DNA from: Thiobacter sp. AK1
Lineage (GTDB): Bacteria > Pseudomonadota > Gammaproteobacteria > Burkholderiales > Thiobacteraceae
Direction: 5' to 3'
Length of the DNA: 64,000 nt
Assembly (NCBI RefSeq): GCF_039822265.1
Contig: NZ_JBAJEX010000001.1
Location: forward strand, 496,001-560,000
Shown here: piece by piece, positions 16,415 to 24,515 of the stretch
Numbering within the stretch: position 1 is the first letter of the stretch
Layout: each line of letters starts with the position of its first letter
Translations under genes and position numbers: made by a program
Notes under the pieces: model-generated
What the model was told of the DNA's origin: nothing
What the model saw: only the letters and a program-made list of their open reading frames with translations
Database searches by the model: none

Positions 16415-17677
16415 ATGCGCGCGCAACGCGGCTATCGCTCCTTCTCCTGGCGCGAGGCCTTGTCCGCCCACCGAGGCAAGCTCACCGTCTTGTTCACCTG
16501 GCTTCTGCTGGTGCCGTTGGCGGAACCGCCCGCCACCGCCATGGGCAGCCGGCCGCGCGTGGTGGCGACATCACCTGCACCGCAGCCGCGCACGCCCGAG
16601 TCCCTCCTGGTGCAAAGCCTGCTCGACATCCAACACAACCGGCTGGATCAGGCGCTGGAAAAGATCGACACGGTACTCAGGATCGAACCGAATTTCCGGC
16701 TCGCGCATCTCATCAAGGGCGACCTGCTGATGGCGCGCGCCCGCCCCATCGCCACCCTGGGCAACGTGGCCGACGAACGTGTGCCGGATTTCCGGGAAGA
16801 AGCACGTGTGCGCCTCAAGCGCTACTTGGAGCCCCTGCCCCAGGACCGCATTCCGGAATACCTGCTCAAGCTCGATCCCGCGCAGAGCCACGCCCTGGTG
16901 GTGGATACCAGTCGTTCTCGCCTCTTCATCTACCGCAACGACCAGGGCGAGCCACGCTATGTCACCGACTTCTACGTCACCGTGGGCAAACGGGGGGCGG
17001 ACAAATACCGCGAAGGCGACCAGCGCACGCCCGTGGGGGTGTATTTCGTTACCGACGATCTGCCGCCGGCCAGGCTCACGGATTTCTACGGTGCCGGGGC
17101 CTTCCCCATCAGCTATCCCAACGAGTGGGACCGACGTCAAGGCCGCAACGGCTCCGGCATCTGGTTGCACGGCGTGCCCAGCGACACCTACAGCCGTCCC
17201 CCCCGCGCCAGCAATGGTTGCGTAGTGCTGAGCAATGAGGACCTCAGCACCCTGCGCCAATATCTGAACGTGGGCCACACGCCGGTGATCATCACCGATG
17301 GCATCACCTGGATGGACCGCAATCTCTGGCGCAGCGAGCGGGAGGCGATCAGCCGCGAAATCGAGCGCTGGCGCCGTGATTGGGAAAGCCTGGACACGGA
17401 ACGCTATCTTGCCCACTATTCACCCAGTTTCAGCAGTGGCGAGCTGGATTTTTCGGCGTGGGCGGCCCAAAAGCGCCAGGTCAACGCCAGCAAGACACAC
17501 GTGCGCATCACGCTCTCCAACCTGAGCATCTTGCGCTATCCAGGGCGCGAGAAACTGGTGGTGGTCACCTTCGAACAAGACTACCGCAGCAACAACCTGG
17601 AGCAGACCATGCGCAAACGCCAGTACTGGCGCGAGGAAAACGGCGTATGGAAAATCGTCTATGAAGGCGCGGTTTGA
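16415..17677 (+). CDS. L,D-transpeptidase (YkuD) with TPR-like and C-terminal NTF2-like domains
   Basis: A 420-residue periplasmic protein. An N-terminal membrane anchor or signal segment (about 22-43) is followed by TPR-like helices (about 60-150) and a YkuD catalytic domain (about 155-300). The active-site pattern is visible: 'GSGIWLHGVP' with the histidine, then 'SNGCVVLSN' with the nucleophilic cysteine. The C-terminal domain (about 325-420) repeats the fold found at the end of the preceding gene. Such enzymes form 3-3 peptidoglycan cross-links or attach proteins to peptidoglycan; which reaction applies here cannot be told. The ATG at 16415 lies two bases after the upstream stop codon. 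Confidence 0.87.
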   Translation: MRAQRGYRSFSWREALSAHRGKLTVLFTWLLLVPLAEPPATAMGSRPRVVATSPAPQPRTPESLLVQSLLDIQHNRLDQALEKIDTVLRIEPNFRLAHLIKGDLLMARARPIATLGNVADERVPDFREEARVRLKRYLEPLPQDRIPEYLLKLDPAQSHALVVDTSRSRLFIYRNDQGEPRYVTDFYVTVGKRGADKYREGDQRTPVGVYFVTDDLPPARLTDFYGAGAFPISYPNEWDRRQGRNGSGIWLHGVPSDTYSRPPRASNGCVVLSNEDLSTLRQYLNVGHTPVIITDGITWMDRNLWRSEREAISREIERWRRDWESLDTERYLAHYSPSFSSGELDFSAWAAQKRQVNASKTHVRITLSNLSILRYPGREKLVVVTFEQDYRSNNLEQTMRKRQYWREENGVWKIVYEGAV

Positions 17678-17795
17678 GCTCCGTGCACCGCCGTGGCCAG
17701 TATCCCGCGCAAGGCGAACTTTTGGTAATTGTCAGCGCCGGGCTGCTGGGATAAAACAGTCGCCTGTTCCAGTTCCAGTCGCAAAGGAGGCTGCC

Positions 17796-18455
17796 ATGAA
17801 ATGGATTCTCGCATCCCTCGCCCTGTTGCTCGCCTGTGTCCTGCCCGCGCGCGCGGCCAACCCGCGCGTAGAGTTCATGACCAGTCACGGCAACATCGTG
17901 CTCGAGCTCTATCCCGACAAGGCGCCGCTGACGGTGGCCAATTTCCTCAACTATGTGCAGAGCGGTTTTTACGAAGGCACCATCTTCCATCGGGTGGTGA
18001 ACGACTTCATCGTCCAAGGCGGTGCTTTCACGCCTGATTTCACCGCCAAGCCCACCTTGCCGCCCATTCCCAGCGAGGCCAAGAACGGGCTTACCAACGA
18101 AGCCTGGACGGTTGCCATGGCGCGCGGGCGCGACATCGATTCGGCCACCTCGCAGTTCTTCATCAACTTAGACAGCAACAAGTTCCTCAACCACTACAAG
18201 GACGACCCAGACTATTATGGCTACTGCGTGTTCGGCAAGGTGGTAAGCGGCTTCGAGGTCGTGAAAAAGATTGCCGCCCTGCCGACCGGTGCCGCCGGCC
18301 CCCTCAAAGAAGACGTGCCGCTGGAGCCAGTGGTGATCCAAAAAGTGGCGTTGCTGCCAGCCGCCCCTTCCGCTTCTCCTTCCCAACCCAAAGGAAAAAC
18401 CCATGGCAAAGGTCAGACTCGACACAAACCTCGGCCGCATCTTGCTGGAACTTGA
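17796..18455 (+). CDS. ppiA: Periplasmic peptidyl-prolyl cis-trans isomerase (cyclophilin)
   Basis: A 219-residue cyclophilin with a clear signal peptide (about 1-20, '[11 protein letters not shown]'), so it should speed proline isomerisation during folding of periplasmic proteins. Cyclophilin motifs are '[13 protein letters not shown]', 'SQFFINL' and 'GYCVFGKVV'. AAAGGAGG five bases before the ATG supports this start. The C-terminus carries a Ser/Pro/Lys-rich basic tail encoded in the region that overlaps the start of ppiB by 53 bases in another frame, which is unusual. The tail may be a by-product of the overlap. Confidence 0.92.
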   Translation: MKWILASLALLLACVLPARAANPRVEFMTSHGNIVLELYPDKAPLTVANFLNYVQSGFYEGTIFHRVVNDFIVQGGAFTPDFTAKPTLPPIPSEAKNGLTNEAWTVAMARGRDIDSATSQFFINLDSNKFLNHYKDDPDYYGYCVFGKVVSGFEVVKKIAALPTGAAGPLKEDVPLEPVVIQKVALLPAAPSASPSQPKGKTHGKGQTRHKPRPHLAGT

Positions 18456-18900
18456 TGCCGACAAAGCGCCGCTCACCACGGCCAACTTCCTGGAATACGT
18501 GAAAAGCGGTCATTACAACGGCACGCTGTTCCACCGGGTGATCGACGGCTTCATGATCCAGGGCGGGGGTTTTGCGCCAGGCATGGTACAGAAGCCTACG
18601 CGCGCGCCCATCCACAACGAGGCAGACAACGGCCTCAAGAACGAGGCCTACACCATCGCTATGGCACGCACGCCGGACCCCCACTCGGCCACCGCCCAGT
18701 TCTTCATCAACGTGGCCGACAACGATTTCTTGAACTTCACCGCGCCCACCCCCCAGGGCTGGGGCTATTGCGTGTTCGGACGGGTGATCGAAGGCCGGGA
18801 CGTGGTAGACAAGATCAAGAAGGTGCGCACCGGCAGCCGTGCCGGCCACCAGGATGTCCCGTTGGAAGACGTGGTGATCGAAAACGCCGAAGTCGTGTGA
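18403..18900 (+). CDS. ppiB: Cytoplasmic peptidyl-prolyl cis-trans isomerase B
   Basis: A 165-residue cyclophilin without a signal peptide, hence cytoplasmic. Motifs: '[15 protein letters not shown]', 'TAQFFINV', 'GYCVFGRVI'. It is of the short bacterial PpiB type and is a close paralogue of the overlapping upstream gene. AAAGGA lies about eight bases before the ATG at 18403, inside the ppiA coding sequence, so translation of the two genes is probably coupled. Confidence 0.94.
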   Translation: MAKVRLDTNLGRILLELDADKAPLTTANFLEYVKSGHYNGTLFHRVIDGFMIQGGGFAPGMVQKPTRAPIHNEADNGLKNEAYTIAMARTPDPHSATAQFFINVADNDFLNFTAPTPQGWGYCVFGRVIEGRDVVDKIKKVRTGSRAGHQDVPLEDVVIENAEVV

Positions 18901-18961
18901 GTCTGACAGGTGGGGCCGGCCGCACCAGGGTCCGGCCTTCCCCTACCGCGCATCCCCCGCC

Positions 18962-19684
18962 GTGCCCACCCTGTTCATCTCCGATCTGCATCTGTCGCCC
19001 GAACGTCCGGCGATCACCGCCCTATTCGAGCGTTTCCTCACGCATGCCTCCAACGGCGCAGAAGCACTTTACATCCTCGGCGACTTGTTCGAATACTGGG
19101 CGGGGGACGACGATCTGACCGACCCCTTCAATGCCCGCATCGTCGCCGCCCTGGCGCGCACCGCAGGGCGTGTTCGCCTCTACGTAATGCATGGCAACCG
19201 GGATTTCCTCCTCGGCGCCGCATTTTGCCATGCCAGCGGCGCGCAGCTGCTGCCGGATCCCAGCGTGGTCACGCTCCACGGCACGCCCACGCTGCTCATG
19301 CATGGGGACACCCTCTGCACCGACGACACCGACTACCAGCGCTTTCGCGCCCAGGTGCGCAACACACGCTGGCAGACCGATTTTCTCGCCCAGCCCCTCG
19401 CGGTGCGCAAGGCCCAGATTGCGGCCCTGCGCGCCAAAAGCGAGACGGAGAAAGCCGGTAAGCCCGCGGCCATCATGGACGTCAATCCGCAGGCAGTGGC
19501 GGCGGCTTTGCACCGCCACGCAACACCTCGCCTGATCCATGGCCACACCCACCGCCCGGGGCATCATACCCACCAGGTGGATGATATGCTCTGCGAACGC
19601 TGGGTGTTACCGGACTGGTACGAGCAGGGCGGCTATCTGCGCTGCGATCCCAGTGGCTGCTCCTTGCATGTCCTAACCTTGTGA
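18962..19684 (+). CDS. lpxH: UDP-2,3-diacylglucosamine diphosphatase (LpxH)
   Basis: A 240-residue metallophosphoesterase that hydrolyses UDP-2,3-diacylglucosamine to lipid X, the fourth step of lipid A synthesis, at the inner-membrane surface. The LpxH metal motifs are complete: 'ISDLHLS', 'GDLFEYWAGDD', 'HGNRDF', 'LMHGDTLCTDD' and 'IHGHTHRP'. Translation starts at GTG (18962) with a weak ribosome-binding site; the protein then begins directly with the conserved beta strand. It follows ppiB, as lpxH does in many proteobacteria. Confidence 0.94.
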   Translation: MPTLFISDLHLSPERPAITALFERFLTHASNGAEALYILGDLFEYWAGDDDLTDPFNARIVAALARTAGRVRLYVMHGNRDFLLGAAFCHASGAQLLPDPSVVTLHGTPTLLMHGDTLCTDDTDYQRFRAQVRNTRWQTDFLAQPLAVRKAQIAALRAKSETEKAGKPAAIMDVNPQAVAAALHRHATPRLIHGHTHRPGHHTHQVDDMLCERWVLPDWYEQGGYLRCDPSGCSLHVLTL

Positions 19685-19693
19685 CAAACCACC

Positions 19694-20818
19694 ATGATCT
19701 TGATCCTCACCCCCAACGTGGACCTGCACGCGCCTGAGTACCGCCAGCTCCTGGACTACCTCGACCGCCTGCCCAACGTGGCGTATCGCATCCACCACGA
19801 ACAGGGTGCGCACCAGCGGCTCACCGAGATCTATCTGATTGGTGACACCGCCGCCCTTTCCATCGACTACATGAAAAGCCTCCCCTGCGTGGAACGGGTG
19901 GTACGCGTGTCAGAAGAATACCGTGTGCTGGGACGGCACAAGGACGATAGCCGTCCTACTCATTTCGAGTACAACGGCGTGCGCTTTGGCCAGGACAATC
20001 TCAACATCTTCGCCGGTCTGTGCGCAGTGGACACGCGGGAGCACGTGGAACTCATGCTCAAGGCACTGCATGCCCACGGCCAGGTGTGCACCCGCATGGG
20101 CGCCTACAAGCCACGCACCAGCCCGTATTCCTTCCAGGGCCATGGCAAAGCCTGTCTGCCCTACGTATTCGAGCTGGCGGGCAAGTATGGCATCAAGGTA
20201 ATCGCCATGGAAGTGACGCACGAATCCCATATTGAGGAGATTCGCGAAGCCCTCGATGCCACCGGTAATGCCACTGGTGTGATGCTTCAAATCGGCACCC
20301 GCAACACACAGAACTTCGAGCTACTCAAGATCGTCGGGCGCCAGCAGGACTTTCCGGTGCTACTCAAGCGCGGCTTCGGCATCACGCTGGATGAATCCTT
20401 GAACGCCGCCGAGTATCTCGCCTCGGAGGGCAACCGTAAGGTGGTGTTCGGTTTGCGCGGCATGAAGACCAACATGGGTGATCCCCACCGCAATTTCGTC
20501 GATTTCGCCCACGTGCCTGTGGTCAAGCGCTTGACCCGCATGCCGGTGTGCATCGACCCCTCCCATTCCGTCGGCTCGCGCGGGGCCGACCCGGACGGCA
20601 TTCTGGACATCCAGCACGCGGTGGCCCAGGGGGTAATCGCGGGAGCCAACATGGTCCTGGTGGATTTCCATCCCGCACCCGCCAAAGCCCTGGTGGACGG
20701 GCCTCAAGCTCTCACGTTGGAAGAGTTGCCGGGTTTCCTCGAGGATGTGGCCATTGCCCGTGAGGCCTACGAGAAACGACGCGCTTTGGCGCTGCGTACC
20801 AAGACATCTCACGCATGA
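19694..20818 (+). CDS. Class I-beta DAHP synthase paralogue
   Basis: A 374-residue homologue of 3-deoxy-7-phosphoheptulonate synthase (first step of the shikimate pathway). An N-terminal ferredoxin-like regulatory domain of about 95 residues precedes the barrel. Key segments are present but altered against the second copy at 33222-34238: GLCAVD instead of GPCSVE, KPRTSPYSFQG intact, IGTRNTQNF for IGTRNMQNF, FGLRGMKTN instead of CERGIRT, and DPSHSVGSR. The metal cysteine and phosphate-binding lysine/arginine remain, so activity is plausible, but a changed substrate or regulation is possible. The ATG follows lpxH by nine bases; the next gene overlaps its stop by four. Confidence 0.8.
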   Translation: MILILTPNVDLHAPEYRQLLDYLDRLPNVAYRIHHEQGAHQRLTEIYLIGDTAALSIDYMKSLPCVERVVRVSEEYRVLGRHKDDSRPTHFEYNGVRFGQDNLNIFAGLCAVDTREHVELMLKALHAHGQVCTRMGAYKPRTSPYSFQGHGKACLPYVFELAGKYGIKVIAMEVTHESHIEEIREALDATGNATGVMLQIGTRNTQNFELLKIVGRQQDFPVLLKRGFGITLDESLNAAEYLASEGNRKVVFGLRGMKTNMGDPHRNFVDFAHVPVVKRLTRMPVCIDPSHSVGSRGADPDGILDIQHAVAQGVIAGANMVLVDFHPAPAKALVDGPQALTLEELPGFLEDVAIAREAYEKRRALALRTKTSHA

Positions 20819-21249
20819 ACGAAAAGACGCCCCTATCCTTACTGACCAAACGCACCCTTGCCCTTGCCGCGGCGCGCAAGATCACCGCCGCCGCGGAAAG
20901 CTATGCCAGACGCCGTGGCTGGAAAGTGGTGATCGCTGTAGTGGACGACGGTGGTCATCTGATCGTTCTGTCCCGTATGGACGGCGCTCAGATCGGCAGC
21001 ATCCAGGTCGCGCAGGCCAAGGCCCTCACGGCGCTGGCCTTCAAGCGCCCGAGCAAGGCCTGGGAAGACGCGCTGGCCGGCGGCCGCCATGCGGTACTCG
21101 GCCTGCCGGGCGTGACCCCGGTCGAGGGTGGACTGCCCCTCGTGGTGGAAGGCGAAGTCGTAGGAGCCATCGGCGTGAGCGGCGTCACCTCCGAGCAGGA
21201 CGGACTGATCGCCCAAGCCGGCGCCGCACGCCTAGCGAAAATCACCTAA
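20815..21249 (+). CDS. GlcG/HbpS family (DUF336) protein
   Basis: A 144-residue soluble protein of the GlcG/HbpS family: 'ALAAARKITAAAESYAR', 'VVDDGGHLIVLSRMDGA' and the glycine-rich end 'GGLPLVVEGEVVGAIGVSG' are typical. Members bind haem or act with glycolate and other oxidation systems, but no specific partner gene is nearby. Its ATG overlaps the stop of the DAHP synthase paralogue (ATGA), so the two are translationally coupled. No signal peptide is seen. The function is unknown here. Confidence 0.8.
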   Translation: MNEKTPLSLLTKRTLALAAARKITAAAESYARRRGWKVVIAVVDDGGHLIVLSRMDGAQIGSIQVAQAKALTALAFKRPSKAWEDALAGGRHAVLGLPGVTPVEGGLPLVVEGEVVGAIGVSGVTSEQDGLIAQAGAARLAKIT

Positions 21250-21373
21250 CAGGCCGTTGAACCCAGATTATCCATGCAACCGGCGCGTGCCCAATCCACT
21301 GCGCTGCACATGACATTCATCCACGCGTCCTGTTGAGCTTTACGAAAGTCGCTGACAGGCTGCGTAAGTCAAA

Positions 21374-21424
21374 CGTCATTGCGGCGAAAGCGGGAATCCA
21401 GAGTATTCACGTCCATTTTCCTGG
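21374..21424 (+). repeat. Interspersed intergenic repeat, copy 1
   Basis: A 51-base element starting CGTCATTGCGGCGAAAGCGG and ending ATTTTCCTGG. It aligns without gaps to 51897-51947 over the shared parts CGTCA, AAGCGGGAATC and ATTTTCCTG. It also resembles the widespread proteobacterial element with core CGTCATTCCCGCGAAAGCGG. Confidence 0.55.
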
Positions 21425-21527
21425 GACCACGAGGATGACCAGACGTGCGGCGCACGGCCTTTAGCGACCAACATCTATCCGCTAGACAGGCAAGCAAGCG
21501 AAAACGAAGTTTCGGCATTCGAAGGCG

Positions 21528-21612
21528 CCGATGTCGCCGCTAAAGCGCCGCCCACAGGGCTGCAGGAAATTTGTGGCAGGCGCTCGTGGGAGCAGCTTGA
21601 GCCGCAATCGCA
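21528..21612. repeat. Inverted pair of REP elements (REPIN-like)
   Basis: GATGTCGCCGCTAAAGCGCC followed by GCCCACAGG (about 21530-21558) is an imperfect inverted copy of GTGGGAGCAGCTTGAGCCGC followed by AATC (about 21587-21610). Both resemble the REP sequences best known from Pseudomonas (core GCGGCTTGAGCCGC). About 28 bases separate them, as in REP doublets. No RAYT transposase gene is present in this window. Confidence 0.55.
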
Positions 21613-21620
21613 GCGCCCCC

Positions 21621-22055
21621 TCAGCGCCGCGGCCGTGCCTCGAAGCCGCGGATGGCGGGCAGCATCTCCTGGTAGGGCAGCGCGTCCAGACTGCCGTAGC
21701 GAGCCAGGGCGGCTTTTAGGTCGGCGACCACCTGGGGCATGCCTTCCTCCCCCAGACACGCCCTCAGGCCCGCCAGGCCACCGCACTGGAGCTTGAGTTC
21801 TTTGGCGTGGGGCAAGGGATCGTCCGGGTGGGTCACCTTGAGCACGAACACGGCGGCGTGCTTGAGCCTCTCCTTGAACCCAACGCACAGGGCATGCGCG
21901 GCCTGGTCACGACATCCCACCGCCTCCCGTTCGGCGATATTGCGCCGCACCCCCAGCTCACAATCCACGCAACGCCGCAACATGCTGCGCTCGAACACGC
22001 ACTTTAGCGGATTGATCTCGGAATAGGTCTGGCGGTAAGCGTTCTCGTCGTACAT
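21621..22055 (-). CDS. Cysteine-rich conserved hypothetical protein
   Basis: A 144-residue soluble protein with cysteines clustered in its first half: one in 'PLKCVFE', two in 'CVDCELGVRR', one in 'GCRDQAAHALC' plus the second there, suggesting a bound metal or iron-sulfur cluster. The second half ('LQCGGLAGLRACLG') has two more. It has no signal peptide or membrane segment. The ATG at 22055 has no strong ribosome-binding site. The neighbours (repeat region, small hypothetical gene) give no clue to function. I do not recognise a family. Confidence 0.65.
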   Translation of the reverse strand: MYDENAYRQTYSEINPLKCVFERSMLRRCVDCELGVRRNIAEREAVGCRDQAAHALCVGFKERLKHAAVFVLKVTHPDDPLPHAKELKLQCGGLAGLRACLGEEGMPQVVADLKAALARYGSLDALPYQEMLPAIRGFEARPRR

Positions 22056-22205
22056 GCCAGCTTAAACCCAGACATTAGGACGCAGGATGGGAGTGGTCCC
22101 AGGCGCGACTAGGTTGGGTAAGGCGGTCGCAGGCCAGGTTGCACACCTGACCGAGAGGTCGAGCGCGCGCCGGGCCGGATGGCGCCGTCTGCACCCCCGT
22201 AGGCG

Positions 22206-22303
22206 GGTGGCATCTCAAAAAACGGTGTTGGATGCCATCTAGAGTGGAGTCCATGGGGCACGCGCCGGTCTAATGGGTACGATCGGTTTACACGACGCGT
22301 GCC
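22206..22303. other. Two inverted repeats downstream of the 76-residue gene
   Basis: In the 248-base gap, GGTGGCATC (22206-22214) faces GATGCCATC (22231-22239), and GGCACGCG (22257-22264) faces CGCGTGCC (22296-22303). The second abuts the stop codon of the gene ending at 22304. Neither has a T run. I see no gene in the gap. Confidence 0.35.
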
Positions 22304-22534
22304 TCAGTAATCGTCGCCGATGCGTGGCGGCGCCTCGCGCACCTGGGAGAGCAAATCCTCGGCCACCAACTCGTTTTCGGCGTAAATCACTTTGATGATC
22401 ACGCCCTCCGGCAGCGTCTGGCTCGCACGCTGCTGCTTGGCGAAGGCGCTGGCTTCCTTGAACACCTCGAACACGCTGAGTTTTTCAAGACGGCGGATAG
22501 GCAGGTTCTCGATTCGGTACACGAAGTACGGCAT
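22304..22534 (-). CDS. Small conserved hypothetical protein downstream of hldD
   Basis: A 76-residue protein (MPYFVYRIENL start, acidic end 'PPRIGDDY') that begins 13 bases after the hldD stop, with GGAGAG seven bases before the ATG. The open frame extends upstream inside hldD, but the ribosome-binding site supports this start. It is mixed alpha/beta with many charged residues and no cysteine, signal peptide or membrane segment. The operon position suggests co-expression with heptose synthesis, but the function is unknown. Confidence 0.7.
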   Translation of the reverse strand: MPYFVYRIENLPIRRLEKLSVFEVFKEASAFAKQQRASQTLPEGVIIKVIYAENELVAEDLLSQVREAPPRIGDDY

Positions 22535-22547
22535 GACTGCTCTCCAT

Positions 22548-23558
22548 TCAGTTGGTTTGGCCTTCACCCCGGGCAAGGCGGTATTCCACGTAGCGCGTAA
22601 CACCCTCTTCCACCGTGAGGAACGGTTCCTGGTAGCCCACATTGCGCAGACTGGAAATGTCCGCCTCGGTGAAGCTCTGGTATTTGCCTTTGAGCGCCTC
22701 GGGAAAAGGAATGTATTCGATGATACCGCGGCTGTGCAGCTCAGCAAGGGTAAGAGGGGGTTCGCCCCGCGCCCGCCGACAGGCGTTGATGGTGGTCACA
22801 GCAACATCGTTGAAGGTTTGGGAACGGCCTGTGCCCACATTGAAAATGCCGGAATATTCCGGATGGTCGAGGAAGTAGAGATTGACCTTGACCACGTCTT
22901 CCACCGAGACGAAATCGCGACGTTGCTCGCCGTTGCCATAGCCGGCGCAGCCTTCGAACAGTCTGACCTTGCCTTCCGCCAGGTACTGGTTGAAGAAGTG
23001 ATAAGCCACCGAGGCCATGCGTCCCTTGTGTTGCTCACGGGGCCCATAGACATTGAAGTAACGAAAGCCCACCACCTGACTGGTGAGCTGCCGCCAATGC
23101 CGGCGCAGGTATTGATCGAACAGAAACTTGGAGTAGCCATAGACATTCAGCGGCGCTTCGAACTGCCGTTCCTCGCGGAAGACCAGACCGCTGCCATAGA
23201 CGCTGGCGGAAGAGGCGTAGAGCAGAGGGATGTCTTCCGCCTGGCAGTGCTCGAATAAGGTGACGGTGTAGCGGTAGTTGTTGTCCATCATGTAGCGCCC
23301 ATCGGTCTCCATGGTGTCGGAGCAAGCGCCTTCATGGAACACCGCCGCCACTTCCCCTTCCCATGCCCCGTCCAGCAGCATGTCGAGGAAGGCCTGCTTA
23401 TCGATGTAGTCGGCGATCTCGCAGTCCACCAGGTTGCGGAACTTGTCGGCACGGGTGAGATTGTCCACACAAATGATGTCGGTCTCACCCCGCTCGTTGA
23501 GGGCCTTGACGATATTGGCGCCAATGAAGCCGGCTGCGCCGGTGACGATGTAATACAT
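22548..23558 (-). CDS. hldD: ADP-L-glycero-D-manno-heptose 6-epimerase
   Basis: A 336-residue short-chain dehydrogenase-type epimerase that converts ADP-D-glycero- to ADP-L-glycero-D-manno-heptose, the last step of heptose precursor synthesis for the LPS inner core. The NADP-binding loop 'TGAAGFIG' lies at residues 6-13, the catalytic triad region is 'YASSASVYG' plus 'YGYSKFLFD' (YxxxK), and '[10 protein letters not shown]' is typical. GAGGAG precedes the ATG. It follows the heptose kinase gene rfaE1 by 22 bases in the same direction. Confidence 0.95.
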   Translation of the reverse strand: MYYIVTGAAGFIGANIVKALNERGETDIICVDNLTRADKFRNLVDCEIADYIDKQAFLDMLLDGAWEGEVAAVFHEGACSDTMETDGRYMMDNNYRYTVTLFEHCQAEDIPLLYASSASVYGSGLVFREERQFEAPLNVYGYSKFLFDQYLRRHWRQLTSQVVGFRYFNVYGPREQHKGRMASVAYHFFNQYLAEGKVRLFEGCAGYGNGEQRRDFVSVEDVVKVNLYFLDHPEYSGIFNVGTGRSQTFNDVAVTTINACRRARGEPPLTLAELHSRGIIEYIPFPEALKGKYQSFTEADISSLRNVGYQEPFLTVEEGVTRYVEYRLARGEGQTN

Positions 23559-23580
23559 GGAATCTCCTCGAGTCGCTTCT

Positions 23581-24504
23581 TTAGCCGAACAGTTCGTGGT
23601 GGTGCACCACCGCCGTGCCCAGCTTGCCCACCACGATGCCCGCGGCGCGATTGGCGGTGCGCATGGCCTGTTCCAGCTCCGCGCCGCAAGCCAGCATGAG
23701 TGCGAGTGTCGCGATCACCGTGTCGCCCGCGCCCGAAACGTCGTACACCTCGCGCGCCTGGGTCGGTTCGTGCAGGCGCTGGCCATTGCGGAACAGGGTC
23801 ATCCCCTCTTCGCTGCGGGTGACGAGCAGCGCATCCAGTTCCAGCTCGTGGCACAGGGCGTGGGCCTTGCGTTCCAACTCCTCCTCGCTCTTCCAGCTGC
23901 CGGCCACCTCGCGGAACTCGGCCCGGTTGGGCGTGAGCAGCGTAGCACCTCGATAGCGTGCGTAATCATCCCCCTTGGGGTCCACCAGCACCGGCTTGCC
24001 AGCCTCGCGGGCCAGGGCGATCATGCGCTCGATGTGCATCAGGCCGCCCTTCCCGTAGTCCGACAGCACCACCACGTCGCAGCTCTCCAGCATGCGTTCG
24101 TAATCGGCGAGCTTGGCGGCGAGGATCTCATGGCTGGGTGGCGTCTCGAAATCGATGCGTAGAAGCTGCTGCTGGCGACCGACCACCCGTAGCTTGATGA
24201 TGGTGGAGATACTGGCATCGGTGTGCAGAAAGGCCTGCACCCCTTCTGCCTCCACCAGTCGGCGCAGAGTGCTACCCGCCTCATCCGCGCCCACTACCGA
24301 CAACAGCCATGCCTGGCCCGATAAAGCGGTGATGTTGCGTGCCACGTTGGCAGCCCCCCCCGGCCGATCTTGACTAGCGGTCACGCGCACCACCGGCACG
24401 GGTGCCTCCGGCGAGATGCGGCTTACCTCGCCGAACCAGTAGCGGTCCAGCATGACGTCGCCCACTACCAGCACGCGCGCCCGTTGCAGAATGTCCTGCC
24501 GCAC
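23581..24504 (-). CDS. rfaE1: D-glycero-beta-D-manno-heptose-7-phosphate kinase
   Basis: A 307-residue ribokinase-family (PfkB) enzyme that phosphorylates heptose 7-phosphate at C1 in LPS core synthesis. Motifs: '[13 protein letters not shown]' near the N-terminus, '[10 protein letters not shown]', and the C-terminal '[12 protein letters not shown]' with the catalytic aspartate. It corresponds only to the kinase half of Escherichia coli HldE; the adenylyltransferase half must be encoded elsewhere, as is usual in betaproteobacteria. Translation starts at GTG (24504), with AAAGGGGCAG upstream, 11 bases after the ugd stop. Confidence 0.93.
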   Translation of the reverse strand: MRQDILQRARVLVVGDVMLDRYWFGEVSRISPEAPVPVVRVTASQDRPGGAANVARNITALSGQAWLLSVVGADEAGSTLRRLVEAEGVQAFLHTDASISTIIKLRVVGRQQQLLRIDFETPPSHEILAAKLADYERMLESCDVVVLSDYGKGGLMHIERMIALAREAGKPVLVDPKGDDYARYRGATLLTPNRAEFREVAGSWKSEEELERKAHALCHELELDALLVTRSEEGMTLFRNGQRLHEPTQAREVYDVSGAGDTVIATLALMLACGAELEQAMRTANRAAGIVVGKLGTAVVHHHELFG

Positions 24505-24515
24505 AGACTGCCCCT

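Larger units (their letters stand above)
21250..21620. other. Repeat-rich intergenic region
   Basis: About 370 bases without a credible gene between converging transcripts. It contains one copy of an interspersed repeat (21374-21424) and an inverted pair of REP-like palindromes (about 21528-21612). No clear intrinsic terminator was found, though the REP hairpins could serve that purpose. Confidence 0.6.
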
